35,455 nt of DNA. Origin: Acetobacter lambici (GTDB taxonomy: Bacteria; Pseudomonadota; Alphaproteobacteria; Acetobacterales; Acetobacteraceae). Location of the stretch: assembly GCF_011516885.1 (NCBI RefSeq), contig NZ_WOTD01000023.1, forward strand, positions 1-35,455, given 5' to 3'. Every line of letters starts with the position of its first letter. Position 1 is the first letter of the stretch. Below the pieces are notes generated by a model. The model did not search any database. It was not told where the DNA came from and worked only from the letters and a program-made list of their open reading frames with translations. The position numbers and the translations under genes are program-made. Positions 1 through 7,528 of the stretch are shown piece by piece.

Positions 1-98
1 TGCGCAAGACCTATATCAAGACATCAGTCTTACATCAACTCATTCTCGCTTCTGCTGTCGCAATACATCAGGTCTACATCACATCAGTCTCAACAAAA

Positions 99-134
99 AA
101 ACTTTTCCATAAACTTTTCCATAAACTTTTCCAT
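99..134. repeat. Three perfect tandem copies of a 12-bp unit
   Basis: The unit AAACTTTTCCAT occurs at 99-110, 111-122 and 123-134 without mismatch, about one helical turn apart, preceded by an A-rich run. Regular spacing near the helical repeat suggests an array of protein-binding sites (iterons or partition/regulatory sites) rather than decayed coding sequence. Confidence 0.85.
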
Positions 135-142
135 ATACAAAT

Positions 143-160
143 GCAAACCTTTCGGTTTGC
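143..160. other. Short hairpin next to the tandem repeats
   Basis: GCAAACC (143-149) and GGTTTGC (154-160) pair perfectly around a TTTC loop. There is no T-run after it on the plus strand. On the minus strand the hairpin is followed by ATTTGTATATGG, a poor terminator tail. It could be a terminator for a leftward gene or part of the origin-like region. Confidence 0.5.
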
Positions 161-285
161 GCTTCGCGCTATCGCCATGAGGGGATGTCGTTGTCACGAC
201 ATTGGGCAGCTTGATGCTGCAACCCGCTCAGGAAAACTTGCGGCGACGAACGAGTGAAGGTATCTGAATTACGTGTTTTTTGTTT

Positions 286-305
286 GTAATACCAAACCGT
301 AATAC
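286..305. promoter_or_regulatory. Direct repeats upstream of the toxin-antitoxin operon
   Basis: GTAATAC occurs twice (286-292 and 299-305), 13 bp start to start, about 35-50 bp ahead of the antitoxin start. Ribbon-helix-helix antitoxins commonly autoregulate by binding short repeats at this position, so this is a plausible operator. That role is inferred only. Confidence 0.35.
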
Positions 306-338
306 GTTAGTGTCTATGCATAACGTAGGGAGGAAAAG

Positions 339-581
339 ATGGCTGGACCGTTATCCATTCGTCTTGACGACAGATTGCGGCGAGATCTGGAGCAGGAAGC
401 AAGTTTTCAAGGTATCCCGCTGAGCAATCTGGTGAGAGACATCCTTAGTGCCGGAGCTAGGGCGGCAAAGCGCCAACGCATTCAGCAGGACAGTGCTCGG
501 GTCGCCCACTATGCGGCAGAAACACCCGAGAGGCAGGCCCTTTTCGAAGAGACTGGGAGTGCCCATAGCAATGGCTTCTGA
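339..581 (+). CDS. Ribbon-helix-helix antitoxin of a type II TA pair
   Basis: This 80-aa protein would be a DNA-binding antitoxin that neutralises the downstream MazF/PemK-like toxin and represses its own operon. The N-terminus 'LSIRLDDRLRRDLEQEA' has the alternating beta-strand then helix pattern of ribbon-helix-helix (CopG/MetJ-type) proteins, followed by a second helix around residues 28-40 ('SNLVRDILSAGARAA'). The C-terminal part is polar and would wrap the toxin. GGGAGG lies 7-12 bases upstream of the ATG. The last codons overlap the toxin start, which is typical translational coupling. Such pairs usually stabilise plasmids. Confidence 0.8.
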   Translation: MAGPLSIRLDDRLRRDLEQEASFQGIPLSNLVRDILSAGARAAKRQRIQQDSARVAHYAAETPERQALFEETGSAHSNGF

Positions 582-954
582 TCGGCCAATAGCAAGCACG
601 ATGATCTTCCGTCCCGGTCAGATCGTTCTAGCTGATTGGCGTGGAGATGCTCTTCCGAAAGAGCCAAATAAACGTCGCCCAGCCGTTGTCGTGGAAGACG
701 ATCTGTTTCCGGCTGAGTGGCCTAATGTCATTCTTGTCCCACTAACTGATGATGAGGGATTGGTCATTCCTGATCTGAGTGTCAGGCTCGACCCATCACC
801 TGAGAACGGGTGCCCAAAAGTCTGCTGGGCGGTTTGTGCACTTGTTACGACGACATCCAAATTGCGCGTTGCGCCGACCGAAAGTTTTGTTCGGCCTGAA
901 CAGTTGGAGATGATGCGAAAACAAATCGCATTCTTGATCGGGGCAGATATTTAA
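571..954 (+). CDS. MazF/PemK-like toxin (mRNA interferase family)
   Basis: A 127-aa protein of the PemK/MazF toxin family, which cut RNA at short sequences. The fold-defining start 'FRPGQIVLADW' and the strand 'NKRRPAVVVED' are recognisable, as is the later 'VILVPLTDD'. I chose ATG 571 because it overlaps the antitoxin stop (579-581) and has GGGAG about 12 bases upstream. ATG 601, right before 'IFRPGQIVL', is an alternative. A longer reading from 448 would run through the antitoxin gene and is unlikely. The partner is the ribbon-helix-helix protein just upstream. I cannot tell from sequence alone whether it is active. Confidence 0.78.
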   Translation: MASDRPIASTMIFRPGQIVLADWRGDALPKEPNKRRPAVVVEDDLFPAEWPNVILVPLTDDEGLVIPDLSVRLDPSPENGCPKVCWAVCALVTTTSKLRVAPTESFVRPEQLEMMRKQIAFLIGADI

Positions 955-996
955 CGACTTCTGGTGCGGCTCCTGCAGGCCACATAAGCGGATTAA

Positions 997-1034
997 GAAA
1001 CCAGCATAATTGTCGAAGAAATTATGCTGGTTTC
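997..1034. repeat. Perfect 15-bp inverted repeat with 8-nt loop
   Basis: GAAACCAGCATAATT (997-1011) is followed after 8 bases by its exact reverse complement (1020-1034). It lies between the MazF-like gene and the Phd-like gene. There is no T-tract on the plus side, so it is not a standard intrinsic terminator. It could be a terminator without tail, an operator, or a recombination or oriT-type element. Confidence 0.85.
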
Positions 1035-1101
1035 GGGATTGTCAGATTTGTCTAATTCGAAAATTACATATCTTGGCACCAGACCTGAAGGAGAGCTGAC
1101 A

Positions 1102-1416
1102 ATGCGTGTGCCCAGTGCGGAGTTTATTCGCAATTATGGAACCATGCCCGATCAGGCCCTGTCAGAGGCCGTAACGATTATCCGTGATGGCAAGGGCAGG
1201 CTGGTGGTTCTGTCCACTGCTGAATACCATAGGCAGTTCGCCAGATCCCGCCGTGTTGTCCTGCCCAATGAGTTGAGCGAGGTAGATTTGGAAGCAATTG
1301 CGGCGACCGAGACGCCTGATAGTTATGCCTATCTGGATGCAGAGATCAGTAACAAGCGAGCTTTTGGACCCGATATCGGGCTTGCTCTTCGGTATTCCTA
1401 CCTATGTCACCGGTAA
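1102..1416 (+). CDS. Phd/YefM-like antitoxin, no toxin visible
   Basis: A 104-aa protein resembling Phd/YefM antitoxins: an N-terminal DNA-binding region ('EFIRNYGTMPDQALSEAV' followed by 'VTIIRDGKGRLVVLSTAEY'), then a toxin-binding tail. The reading frame is open from 1024, but I place the start at ATG 1102 because GAAGGAGAG sits 7-15 bases upstream and the family similarity begins there. These antitoxins are normally followed by a Doc, RelE or PIN toxin. Here the next 300 bases have no convincing gene, so it looks like an orphan or a remnant. The last 15 or so residues look unlike the family and may be a frame-shifted tail. Confidence 0.65.
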   Translation: MRVPSAEFIRNYGTMPDQALSEAVTIIRDGKGRLVVLSTAEYHRQFARSRRVVLPNELSEVDLEAIAATETPDSYAYLDAEISNKRAFGPDIGLALRYSYLCHR

Positions 1417-1670
1417 GCTGACCACGTGTGGGAGGAAGGCCAAGGATTGTCTATTGGCCATCATCTTCATCACGCAGAATCATGCGGGCCTGACACAGGC
1501 GCTTGACCCTACCACTCTCACCCCCTGTTGCCAGGCAAGTTTCTACAGATCAATCTATCGTCGCTTACGGTGTGCTGCCACCACCGCTCTATCGTATGAT
1601 CTGAGATCTATTTGTGGGTGAAGCAAGGCGTTCGCGCAAGGTTCTCGTCTTTCAGACGGACTGACCAAAC
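1417..1670. other. Intergenic region with no supported gene
   Basis: I see no gene with a ribosome binding site or family similarity here. A weak 6-bp inverted repeat (GGCCAA 1438-1443 / TTGGCC 1454-1459) is the only structure noticed. As the region directly ahead of a MobF operon, it is a reasonable place to look for oriT, but I recognise no nic sequence. Confidence 0.45.
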
Positions 1671-1697
1671 CGTATTCACAACTGGATCGACCATACT
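1671..1697 (+). promoter_or_regulatory. Transfer-promoter signature, site A (relaxase operon)
   Basis: CGTATTCACAACT (1671-1683), eight bases, then the -10-like CATACT (1692-1697). This is the only plus-strand copy of the signature repeated ahead of four minus-strand transfer blocks. The last base is T where the other copies have C. The ATG at 1723 follows 25 bases later with GGAGAGGAG in between, so a normal short leader would result. There is no TTGACA-like -35 box at the usual distance, which suggests an activator site or an unusual sigma factor. Confidence 0.6.
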
Positions 1698-1722
1698 CAT
1701 TCCATCGTATTGGAGAGGAGTT

Positions 1723-1983
1723 ATGGACGTGGTGGATACTAGCCAGCAAAAAATAGCGGACCTTTTGGTGGCGCTCCTGTCAAAAGGGGATGTCATGGGA
1801 AAGGATATCAAGGATATCCTAAAGATGGTCAGCCCTTCAGAAGATGATGATGAAAGCGCAAAAATTTCGGAGGCATTGGCTCAGATGGCCAGTGCTATTT
1901 CGGGGCTTTCTGACACACTTAGTGGCGTTAAGGCGTCAGTCGATGATCTGGTTAAAGTCACCAGATCGGGAGGACTGGCATGA
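1723..1983 (+). CDS. Small helical protein encoded ahead of the relaxase
   Basis: An 86-aa acidic, largely helical protein of no family I recognise. The C-terminal half ('SAKISEALAQMASAISGL' and on) has heptad-like spacing of hydrophobic residues, suggesting a coiled coil. The start is ATG 1723 with a strong GGAGAGGAG just upstream. Its stop overlaps the relaxase start (ATGA at 1980-1983), so the two are translationally coupled. In MobF systems a small accessory protein (TrwA, TraM or TraY type) often precedes the relaxase and helps assemble the relaxosome. That role is possible here but rests on position only, and no ribbon-helix-helix is evident. Confidence 0.7.
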   Translation: MDVVDTSQQKIADLLVALLSKGDVMGKDIKDILKMVSPSEDDDESAKISEALAQMASAISGLSDTLSGVKASVDDLVKVTRSGGLA

Positions 1984-4900
1984 TTACCTTTCGCAAATTA
2001 ACAGCAAATGGGGCCGGAAAGCTGATCGTGGCCTATTTGCGAGAGCATCAATTGGAGCCAGAAAACGACGTTCGTACCGATCGTGATCTGGAGAAAAACA
2101 CGGAGAGTGGAGATCGGCTAAACTCTTATTACACAGGCAGGGAAGGAAAGGGAGCTTGGGCCCCTCACATCGGGGGGCACATTGCTGATGCATTAGGGAT
2201 CGACACAACCAAACCCCCTACGGATGAAGGGTTGGCACGGCTGTTTGAAGCTAAACGAGCAGATAATGGAGAGACATGGGACAATACTGGCCGAAAACGA
2301 GAAATATCCGGGTTTGATTTTACAGCATCGCCCGACAAATCTGTGACGCTAGCTGCTGAGTTCGCTGAGACCAGGGCTGAACAGGCTTTGATCTGGCAGG
2401 CCATTCATCTTGCCAATGACCGGGCTCTACGCCTTATAGGATCAGAGATAGGCCTTGCCAGAAGAGGCTCTGGTGAAAAGGCGTTTGAAGAGGAAGGTGA
2501 GGTGGCATGGATTTCCTTCCGTCATTATACCGCCCGTCCAGCGCTACATATTCAGGATGGTGAGGCGGGTGCGACCGCATCGGTGGAAATACCGGTTCCC
2601 GGTGATCCGCAGGCGCACATCCATAACGTCATGCTTAACGCTGTGGCTACCGAGAGCGGGCACCTTGGGTCATTGGACAGTGCGCGCCTGACGAATGTTA
2701 CGGCCCATCTTTATGGGGCGTATTTCCAGGCGGAGCTGGCGCAGGAATTGCGTAAGCTTGGTGTACAGGTTGCCCCAGATGCCCGTGGAAAAGCAGTCGT
2801 CATTGAAGCTATCCCTAAGGCGGCCTGCGAGGCTTTTTCTAAACGGTCGAGGCAGGCAGAACAGCAGGCCAAGGCCTTTGTGAAGCGTCAGGGTGGTAAC
2901 TGGAACACTATGACAGCCGATCAGAAGTTCAAGGTTTTGCATCAGGCCAACCTCGCGTTCCGGTCCAAAAAATATGACGGCACTAACGATCGGGAGATCT
3001 GGCGGGAGCAGGCCAAGGAAATGGGCTGGGAGCATAAAACGGTTCTCACCGATGATAAGCCTCAGGAGCTTGCCCAGCAGGAACGGTTTGATAAAGCGTA
3101 TGAGGTTGCGGCCAGGCTGCTCGCTGATGAATTTCGTACTGCGGCTGTTCTGGATAAGAACATGTTCCGGGTTCATGCAGCCCATGGATTGATTGCGGCA
3201 GGGATTGCATCCAGTTCGGACATCGACCGTGTAGCGGAAATGATCGAGGAGCGGGGCATCCTTGTGAACGGCGAGATGGTTCTCTTCGTTGAGAAGGAAC
3301 GCGATCGTCTTGTGCAGATTGCGACAACGGCTCAACTGGCCCTTGAAGAAGAAATGGCTGATCTGGCTGGCCTCGCGTCCAGAACACAAACAGGGGTGTT
3401 GTCGAGCGAGCAGATTGCGGCGGCTATTGCGCGTTCGGGATTGGATTTTGAGCGCGAGCTGGATCATGGCAAGGCGCAGCTTGCTGCCATCTATGCAATG
3501 GGGGAGGCTGGCCAGCTTGCCTTTCTGACGGGTGTTGCTGGGGCAGGGAAAACCACCCTGCTTCAACCGTTGGTGGATGCATGGAAACAGGATGGGCGGC
3601 GCATGGTCGGAGCAGCGCTGGCATGGCGTCAGGCTGATGCCCTGTCGGATGCTGGTATTGAAGAGCGCTATGCTCTCGCCCCTCTTCTGAAGAAAATTGA
3701 GGATGGAAGCCTTAGCCTCGACCCGGATAGTGTTCTGGTTCTGGATGAAGCGAGCCAGATTGCACCAGGTCAGATGTTACAGATCCTGCGTTATCAACAG
3801 GAAGCAGGTTTCACCTTGCGTATTCTGGCGGACAGGGAACAGGCACAGGCGATTGAGGCCGGTGATGCTGTAGAGTTGCTCATGCGCGTGCTCCCCAAAG
3901 AAGCACAGCCAGCCCTGCTCAGCACCGTTCGACAGAAAACGCCACGGGGTCGTGAGATTGCTGGTCTGTTCCGGAGCTCAGGCCGAGACCTGACGCTCTC
4001 CGAAGCGAAGCAGAAAGAGCAGGACACCCAGCGTGCCCGGCAGGCCATCGACATGAAGCGTAAAGATGGCACGTTCAGTCTGGTTGGTGGCGATCATACT
4101 CAGGTCGTGGAAAAGATCGCGGACTTCTACCTCAAGCGTCGTGACATGCTGACGGCGGCCGGGTCGAAGCGTGGGATTACAATGTCGGCTCCCACCAATG
4201 AAGATGTGATGGCACTGAGTATTGCCGTGCGTGAAAGGCTACGCATTCGGGACGAGATTGGTAAAGAAGAGATCGTTCGGGCAGCTATAGATCAGAGAGG
4301 GGAAGAATATGATCTGCCTCTCTCTGTTGGCGACAGGGTCCGTCTTTTCTCACGGACGAACTGTCTGGTTCGAACAAATGACCGCAATCGTTGGCGCCAG
4401 TTGGGCAACAATGGCGATTTTGTCGATGTGAAGGGGTGGACCGATAAAGGTATTGTTCTGAAGAATAAAAAAGGGGTTGAGGGTTTTGTGCCATGGGAGC
4501 GATTGGCTGACCGTGAAACCGGACGGATCAAGTTGGGTTTTGGTCATGCCATGACCATTGATGCTGCTCAGGGGATTACTTCAGATGAACATATTAACGC
4601 CATGCCCCGAGGGACTGCAGCAGTTACGGGGTTCACGGCTTATGTGGCCGAGAGCCGTCACGTCCTGACCTGCTGGACGAAGATAGCTGAGGCACCAGTC
4701 ACAGAAGCAGAAACCTTTTCTCGTCCGTTGGGAGATAAGACACCAGTCACGATTGAGGATATTCTAAATCGCATTGCCGGTGACATGGGCAAGCACCCCT
4801 ATAAGTCACTGGCGATAGATCTTGAAGGTGTGGAACTTCAATATCAGGATGACCTGCGTCGCTGGATCACGCAGGCTCATGTCAATGAGAAGGCAAGGCA

Positions 4901-5150
4901 GGACGGTCGATCCCCAGGTGAGAAGCAAAGGGCACGACAGGCAAGCAGGGGGTTGCGCGCGATAACGCCTGAACAGTGGGATGATGTAAGCCGCAAGCTT
5001 CGGCGGCAGGCTTACCAGGCCCAGAATATTGCAGAGACGATCAAGAAATCGGTTGATGGCCTCAAACGGGACCAGCAGAAAGTGCATGCGCGCCGGCAGG
5101 AGCAGGCGCGTGAAAGAGGCAGAAGCCGTAACGCTGAGCCAGATTTGTGA
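1980..5150 (+). CDS. MobF (TrwC/TraI family) conjugative relaxase-helicase
   Basis: A 1056-aa protein that would nick oriT, stay covalently bound to the 5' end and unwind the transferred strand. The relaxase domain occupies roughly residues 1-310. Candidate catalytic tyrosines are Y50-Y51 ('LNSYYTGREGKGAW') and Y19. The metal-binding histidines are H182 ('FRHYTAR'), H213 and H215 ('DPQAHIHNVMLN'). The helicase part is RecD-like: Walker A 'GVAGAGKTT' at 518-526, Walker B 'VLDEAS' at 587-592, and 'DAAQG' near 861-865. The gap between the first and second histidine is about 30 residues, longer than the roughly 10 I recall for TrwC/TraI. The C-terminus (from about 960) is basic, helical and probably a protein-binding tail. 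It is coupled by ATGA to the small gene before it. Confidence 0.95.
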   Translation: MITFRKLTANGAGKLIVAYLREHQLEPENDVRTDRDLEKNTESGDRLNSYYTGREGKGAWAPHIGGHIADALGIDTTKPPTDEGLARLFEAKRADNGETWDNTGRKREISGFDFTASPDKSVTLAAEFAETRAEQALIWQAIHLANDRALRLIGSEIGLARRGSGEKAFEEEGEVAWISFRHYTARPALHIQDGEAGATASVEIPVPGDPQAHIHNVMLNAVATESGHLGSLDSARLTNVTAHLYGAYFQAELAQELRKLGVQVAPDARGKAVVIEAIPKAACEAFSKRSRQAEQQAKAFVKRQGGNWNTMTADQKFKVLHQANLAFRSKKYDGTNDREIWREQAKEMGWEHKTVLTDDKPQELAQQERFDKAYEVAARLLADEFRTAAVLDKNMFRVHAAHGLIAAGIASSSDIDRVAEMIEERGILVNGEMVLFVEKERDRLVQIATTAQLALEEEMADLAGLASRTQTGVLSSEQIAAAIARSGLDFERELDHGKAQLAAIYAMGEAGQLAFLTGVAGAGKTTLLQPLVDAWKQDGRRMVGAALAWRQADALSDAGIEERYALAPLLKKIEDGSLSLDPDSVLVLDEASQIAPGQMLQILRYQQEAGFTLRILADREQAQAIEAGDAVELLMRVLPKEAQPALLSTVRQKTPRGREIAGLFRSSGRDLTLSEAKQKEQDTQRARQAIDMKRKDGTFSLVGGDHTQVVEKIADFYLKRRDMLTAAGSKRGITMSAPTNEDVMALSIAVRERLRIRDEIGKEEIVRAAIDQRGEEYDLPLSVGDRVRLFSRTNCLVRTNDRNRWRQLGNNGDFVDVKGWTDKGIVLKNKKGVEGFVPWERLADRETGRIKLGFGHAMTIDAAQGITSDEHINAMPRGTAAVTGFTAYVAESRHVLTCWTKIAEAPVTEAETFSRPLGDKTPVTIEDILNRIAGDMGKHPYKSLAIDLEGVELQYQDDLRRWITQAHVNEKARQDGRSPGEKQRARQASRGLRAITPEQWDDVSRKLRRQAYQAQNIAETIKKSVDGLKRDQQKVHARRQEQARERGRSRNAEPDL

Positions 5151-5162
5151 CTGGAGAAGATC

Positions 5163-5486
5163 ATGATGAATGATGACGTGATGGAAATGGAGCAGTTGAT
5201 TGCAACGATTGCTCCTTTAATCGCTATGGAGCGTGAGGCGGAAAACTGCCAGAGTAGTGAGGAATATCGCGTTTTTCGACGGCGGATTGAAGATGTCAAT
5301 CAGGATGCCCTTGAAGGATTGAGGCAGTTTATTAATGACCGGCCGAACTGGGGACGCACTGATATGCAGTCAGTTTATTACTTTCTTATGCAGCATCCTG
5401 ATCTGATCTATTCCAAAACTGATCAAGGGGTTCTGGCAGCTTTGGTTAATGAGGCTTGGCATGAGAGGAATGGTTGGAAGGTCTAG
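5163..5486 (+). CDS. Hypothetical 107-aa protein downstream of relaxase
   Basis: I do not recognise a family. The protein is acidic at the N-terminus and predicted mostly helical, with no signal peptide, membrane segment or cysteine-based site apart from a single Cys. It starts 13 bases after the relaxase stop with GGAGAAG 3-9 bases upstream. ATG 5166 would serve equally. Position and spacing make it the third gene of the mobilisation operon, so a relaxosome or transfer-accessory role is possible but unproven. Confidence 0.65.
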   Translation: MMNDDVMEMEQLIATIAPLIAMEREAENCQSSEEYRVFRRRIEDVNQDALEGLRQFINDRPNWGRTDMQSVYYFLMQHPDLIYSKTDQGVLAALVNEAWHERNGWKV

Positions 5487-5603
5487 GAAGCACTGACACC
5501 GAGACACCATCTCAAACGGCTTATTCCTGTGATGATGGCGTAACTTACTGGCGCAATAATGAATAACCCACGAATGCAAGAGCTCCCATAAGGACGACCT
5601 TTC

Positions 5604-5819
5604 ATGAATTACTTTTCAGTTCTCCGTGGAACTCGTGCTGAGGTACGGAAGGCCATTGAAAATGGGGGAATTAAGAAGGGCCTTGTTAAGTTCGAGGCAA
5701 ACAGGCCATGCCATGTCAAGATAAAATCATCAAGCCGTCCTGATGTGGTTCACGCAGTAAATATCTGCAAAATGTATGGCCTGTTGGAAACAGCTCCAAT
5801 AATGACGACGCCGATATAA
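5604..5819 (+). CDS. Small hypothetical basic protein
   Basis: A 71-aa basic protein (many Lys and Arg) with no recognisable domain. The upstream AAGGACGACC gives only a moderate ribosome binding site. It lies after a 117-base gap from the previous gene and converges with umuC, and it is not overlapped by another good ORF. Codon use looks ordinary for the window. It may be a real small plasmid gene, but I cannot assign a role. Confidence 0.45.
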   Translation: MNYFSVLRGTRAEVRKAIENGGIKKGLVKFEANRPCHVKIKSSSRPDVVHAVNICKMYGLLETAPIMTTPI

Positions 5820-5867
5820 CCAGTGAGGTCGTGTTATAATTAACAATCTAACTCCGGAATAAATCCA

Positions 5868-7121
5868 TTAAAAAGTTCTAGCTTCCATGATCTCGTTGAT
5901 GTTGGTGGTATAACGCTGCGACAGCATACTTTGCCGGGGCTTCCACTTATTCTGTAGCCCCGCACTTAACAAGCTCATGGTGCCTTTGCCGAAGCGCTGA
6001 TTGACGGCGTCCATAGCTTTAGTCGCCTGCCGAGTGCGCTCACCGCCTGTTGCAAACAGAGTGTTCTGTCGATTGGTTGGAGCCAGATCGTTAAAACTTA
6101 CTCCGGCCTTGGCATAGCGATACCCGTCTTTCCACATGACCTTCAACAATCGGATGGCATGGGCCACCAGTGCGAATGTGTCGTTAGTCGGTTCGCAGGT
6201 TATTGAAACCTGAGGCGCATACCACCCGTCCTGTCGTTTGTGCGGGTTGGTCTGGATGAAAACAACAATATGCGCTGTGTCCAACTCCTCTGCCCGCAGC
6301 TTTTCTGCTGCTCGGGAGGTGAATGTCGTTATGGCTGTGCGCATGTCGTCGTAGTCTGTGACGGGCTGCCCGAACGAGCGAGAGCAGGTCATGCCTTTCC
6401 GCTGTTCGACAATTTCCGATAGTGCCATGCAACTTTCGCCGCGGAGTTCGGCCTGTAAACGCACTCCCGTGATCATCATCAGCTTGCGGACCAGCGCTTC
6501 ATCTGCGTCAACAAACTGCTGGATGGTGCGGATGCCGGCCGCCTCAAGACGTGGTACCAGCCGTCGGCCGATACCCCAGACCTCACCGACAGGTAGATTG
6601 CGGTAGTATCTGTGCCTTAATGCCTGGTCACTGAGATCACACAGCCCTTCCAGTTCTGGACGGTCCTTGGCAATATAGTTGGCCAGCTTCGCAATGGCTT
6701 TTGTTGGCCCCCACCCCACACACGTTGGTATCTTGGTGATTTGTTCGACTGAGGCCCGGATCTGTTCGCAGCGGTGTTCCATGTTTCCATGCAATCCGCC
6801 CAGATCAAGAAACATCTCGTCGATCGAATAAGCTTCTACACGTGGCACATGGTCCAGAAGCACCTCATAGACGCGGCGAGACATGTCAGCATAGAGAGCG
6901 TAGTTGCTGGAATACCATGCGACATCGACCAGCTTTGGTGTGTTTTTGACCAGATGCCACGCATCGCCCATTTTAATACCCAGGTCTTTGGCTTCCCGGG
7001 TTCTGGCTATTGCGCATCCATCATTGTTGCTGAGAACGACAACGGGCTTATGTTTTAGGCTTGGCTCAAAAGCACGCTGGCAGGAGCAGTAAAATGCGTT
7101 GCAGTCGATGAGCCCGTACAT
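5868..7121 (-). CDS. umuC: UmuC-like DNA polymerase V catalytic subunit
   Basis: A 417-aa Y-family translesion polymerase (UmuC/ImpB/RumB type) that copies past damaged bases during the SOS response. The N-terminal 'MYGLIDCNAFYCSCQRAFEP' carries D6, and 'EAYSIDEMF' supplies the catalytic D101 and E102. The fingers motif 'VLSNNDGCAIARTREAK' is intact, as are the helix-hairpin-helix region around 180-210 and the little-finger domain. The length fits the family (about 420). It starts 3 bases after the umuD-like stop, so the two form an operon, and the SOS box at 7529-7543 lies ahead of both. Plasmid umuDC/rum/imp operons are common and add mutagenic repair, possibly useful when single-stranded DNA enters a recipient. 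Confidence 0.95.
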   Translation of the reverse strand: MYGLIDCNAFYCSCQRAFEPSLKHKPVVVLSNNDGCAIARTREAKDLGIKMGDAWHLVKNTPKLVDVAWYSSNYALYADMSRRVYEVLLDHVPRVEAYSIDEMFLDLGGLHGNMEHRCEQIRASVEQITKIPTCVGWGPTKAIAKLANYIAKDRPELEGLCDLSDQALRHRYYRNLPVGEVWGIGRRLVPRLEAAGIRTIQQFVDADEALVRKLMMITGVRLQAELRGESCMALSEIVEQRKGMTCSRSFGQPVTDYDDMRTAITTFTSRAAEKLRAEELDTAHIVVFIQTNPHKRQDGWYAPQVSITCEPTNDTFALVAHAIRLLKVMWKDGYRYAKAGVSFNDLAPTNRQNTLFATGGERTRQATKAMDAVNQRFGKGTMSLLSAGLQNKWKPRQSMLSQRYTTNINEIMEARTF

Positions 7122-7124
7122 ATC

Positions 7125-7508
7125 TCAGACTTCGGTCCGTACCAGACCTGTGATGTTCCCCCATATCTCTACGTCTCGCATGGGGTCAACGCGAAGGGGC
7201 TGCGTGGCATCATCGCCCGACACTAGAAACCATTTTCCATTACGATTTTGGAGTTCGGCGAGAATGATTTGACCACCGGCGCAGGCGATGACCAGAGAAC
7301 CAGAGACGGGATTGCCCGCCGTGTCAGCAATCAGGATGTCCCCACTCAGGACGCCACGTGACACAAAAGAGAGTCCCTGCACGCGCACAGGGTATCGGCT
7401 GGGTTTGCGCAAGGAGAGGATCTCTGAAAGATCAATCGAACCTTCGATTGAATCTGCGGCCGGGCTTGCAAAGCCTGTTGTCCTGTCGCCTGCATACTGC
7501 CGAGCCAT
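7125..7508 (-). CDS. umuD: UmuD-like S24 protein with degenerate active site
   Basis: A 127-aa LexA/UmuD-fold protein, the partner of the UmuC next to it. The first candidate start (GTG 7523) is less likely than ATG 7508, which has GGGGAGA six bases upstream. The serine region 'VQGLSFVSRGVLSGDILIAD' keeps Ser47. The strand that normally carries the catalytic lysine ('GEFTVKKL' in E. coli UmuD, from memory) reads 'GGQIILAEL', with Ala84 where Lys is expected. The usual Cys-Gly or Ala-Gly cleavage pair ahead of 'FASPAADS' is Thr11-Gly12. Self-cleavage to UmuD' therefore looks impaired. It may act uncleaved, or be cleaved in trans. Confidence 0.88.
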   Translation of the reverse strand: MARQYAGDRTTGFASPAADSIEGSIDLSEILSLRKPSRYPVRVQGLSFVSRGVLSGDILIADTAGNPVSGSLVIACAGGQIILAELQNRNGKWFLVSGDDATQPLRVDPMRDVEIWGNITGLVRTEV

Positions 7509-7528
7509 GCTCAATCTCCCCACGGATG

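Larger units (their letters stand above)
1..338. other. Non-coding repeat-rich leader region
   Basis: I see no convincing gene in the first 338 bases. The stretch holds five copies of the word ACATCA (starting at 21, 32, 65, 76 and 81, with ACATCAGTCT at 21-30 and 81-90), three tandem 12-mers (99-134) and a short hairpin (143-160). Clustered short repeats are usual in plasmid iteron origins, centromeres and oriT regions. Which of these it is cannot be told, because the flanking gene on the left is outside the window. Confidence 0.6.

Noticed and set aside
448-570. N-terminal extension of the MazF-like toxin from ATG 448
   Set aside because: It would run through the antitoxin gene in another frame, and the family similarity begins only near 601.
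1298-1621. Plus-strand frame overlapping the Phd-like gene, considered as the missing toxin
   Set aside because: It has no ribosome binding site and no toxin-family pattern, and it is rich in shadow-like composition.
2670-3566. Long minus-strand open frame (298 codons) inside the relaxase gene
   Set aside because: It lies entirely antisense to a well-supported MobF gene, has no ribosome binding site or family similarity, and is explained by codon bias.
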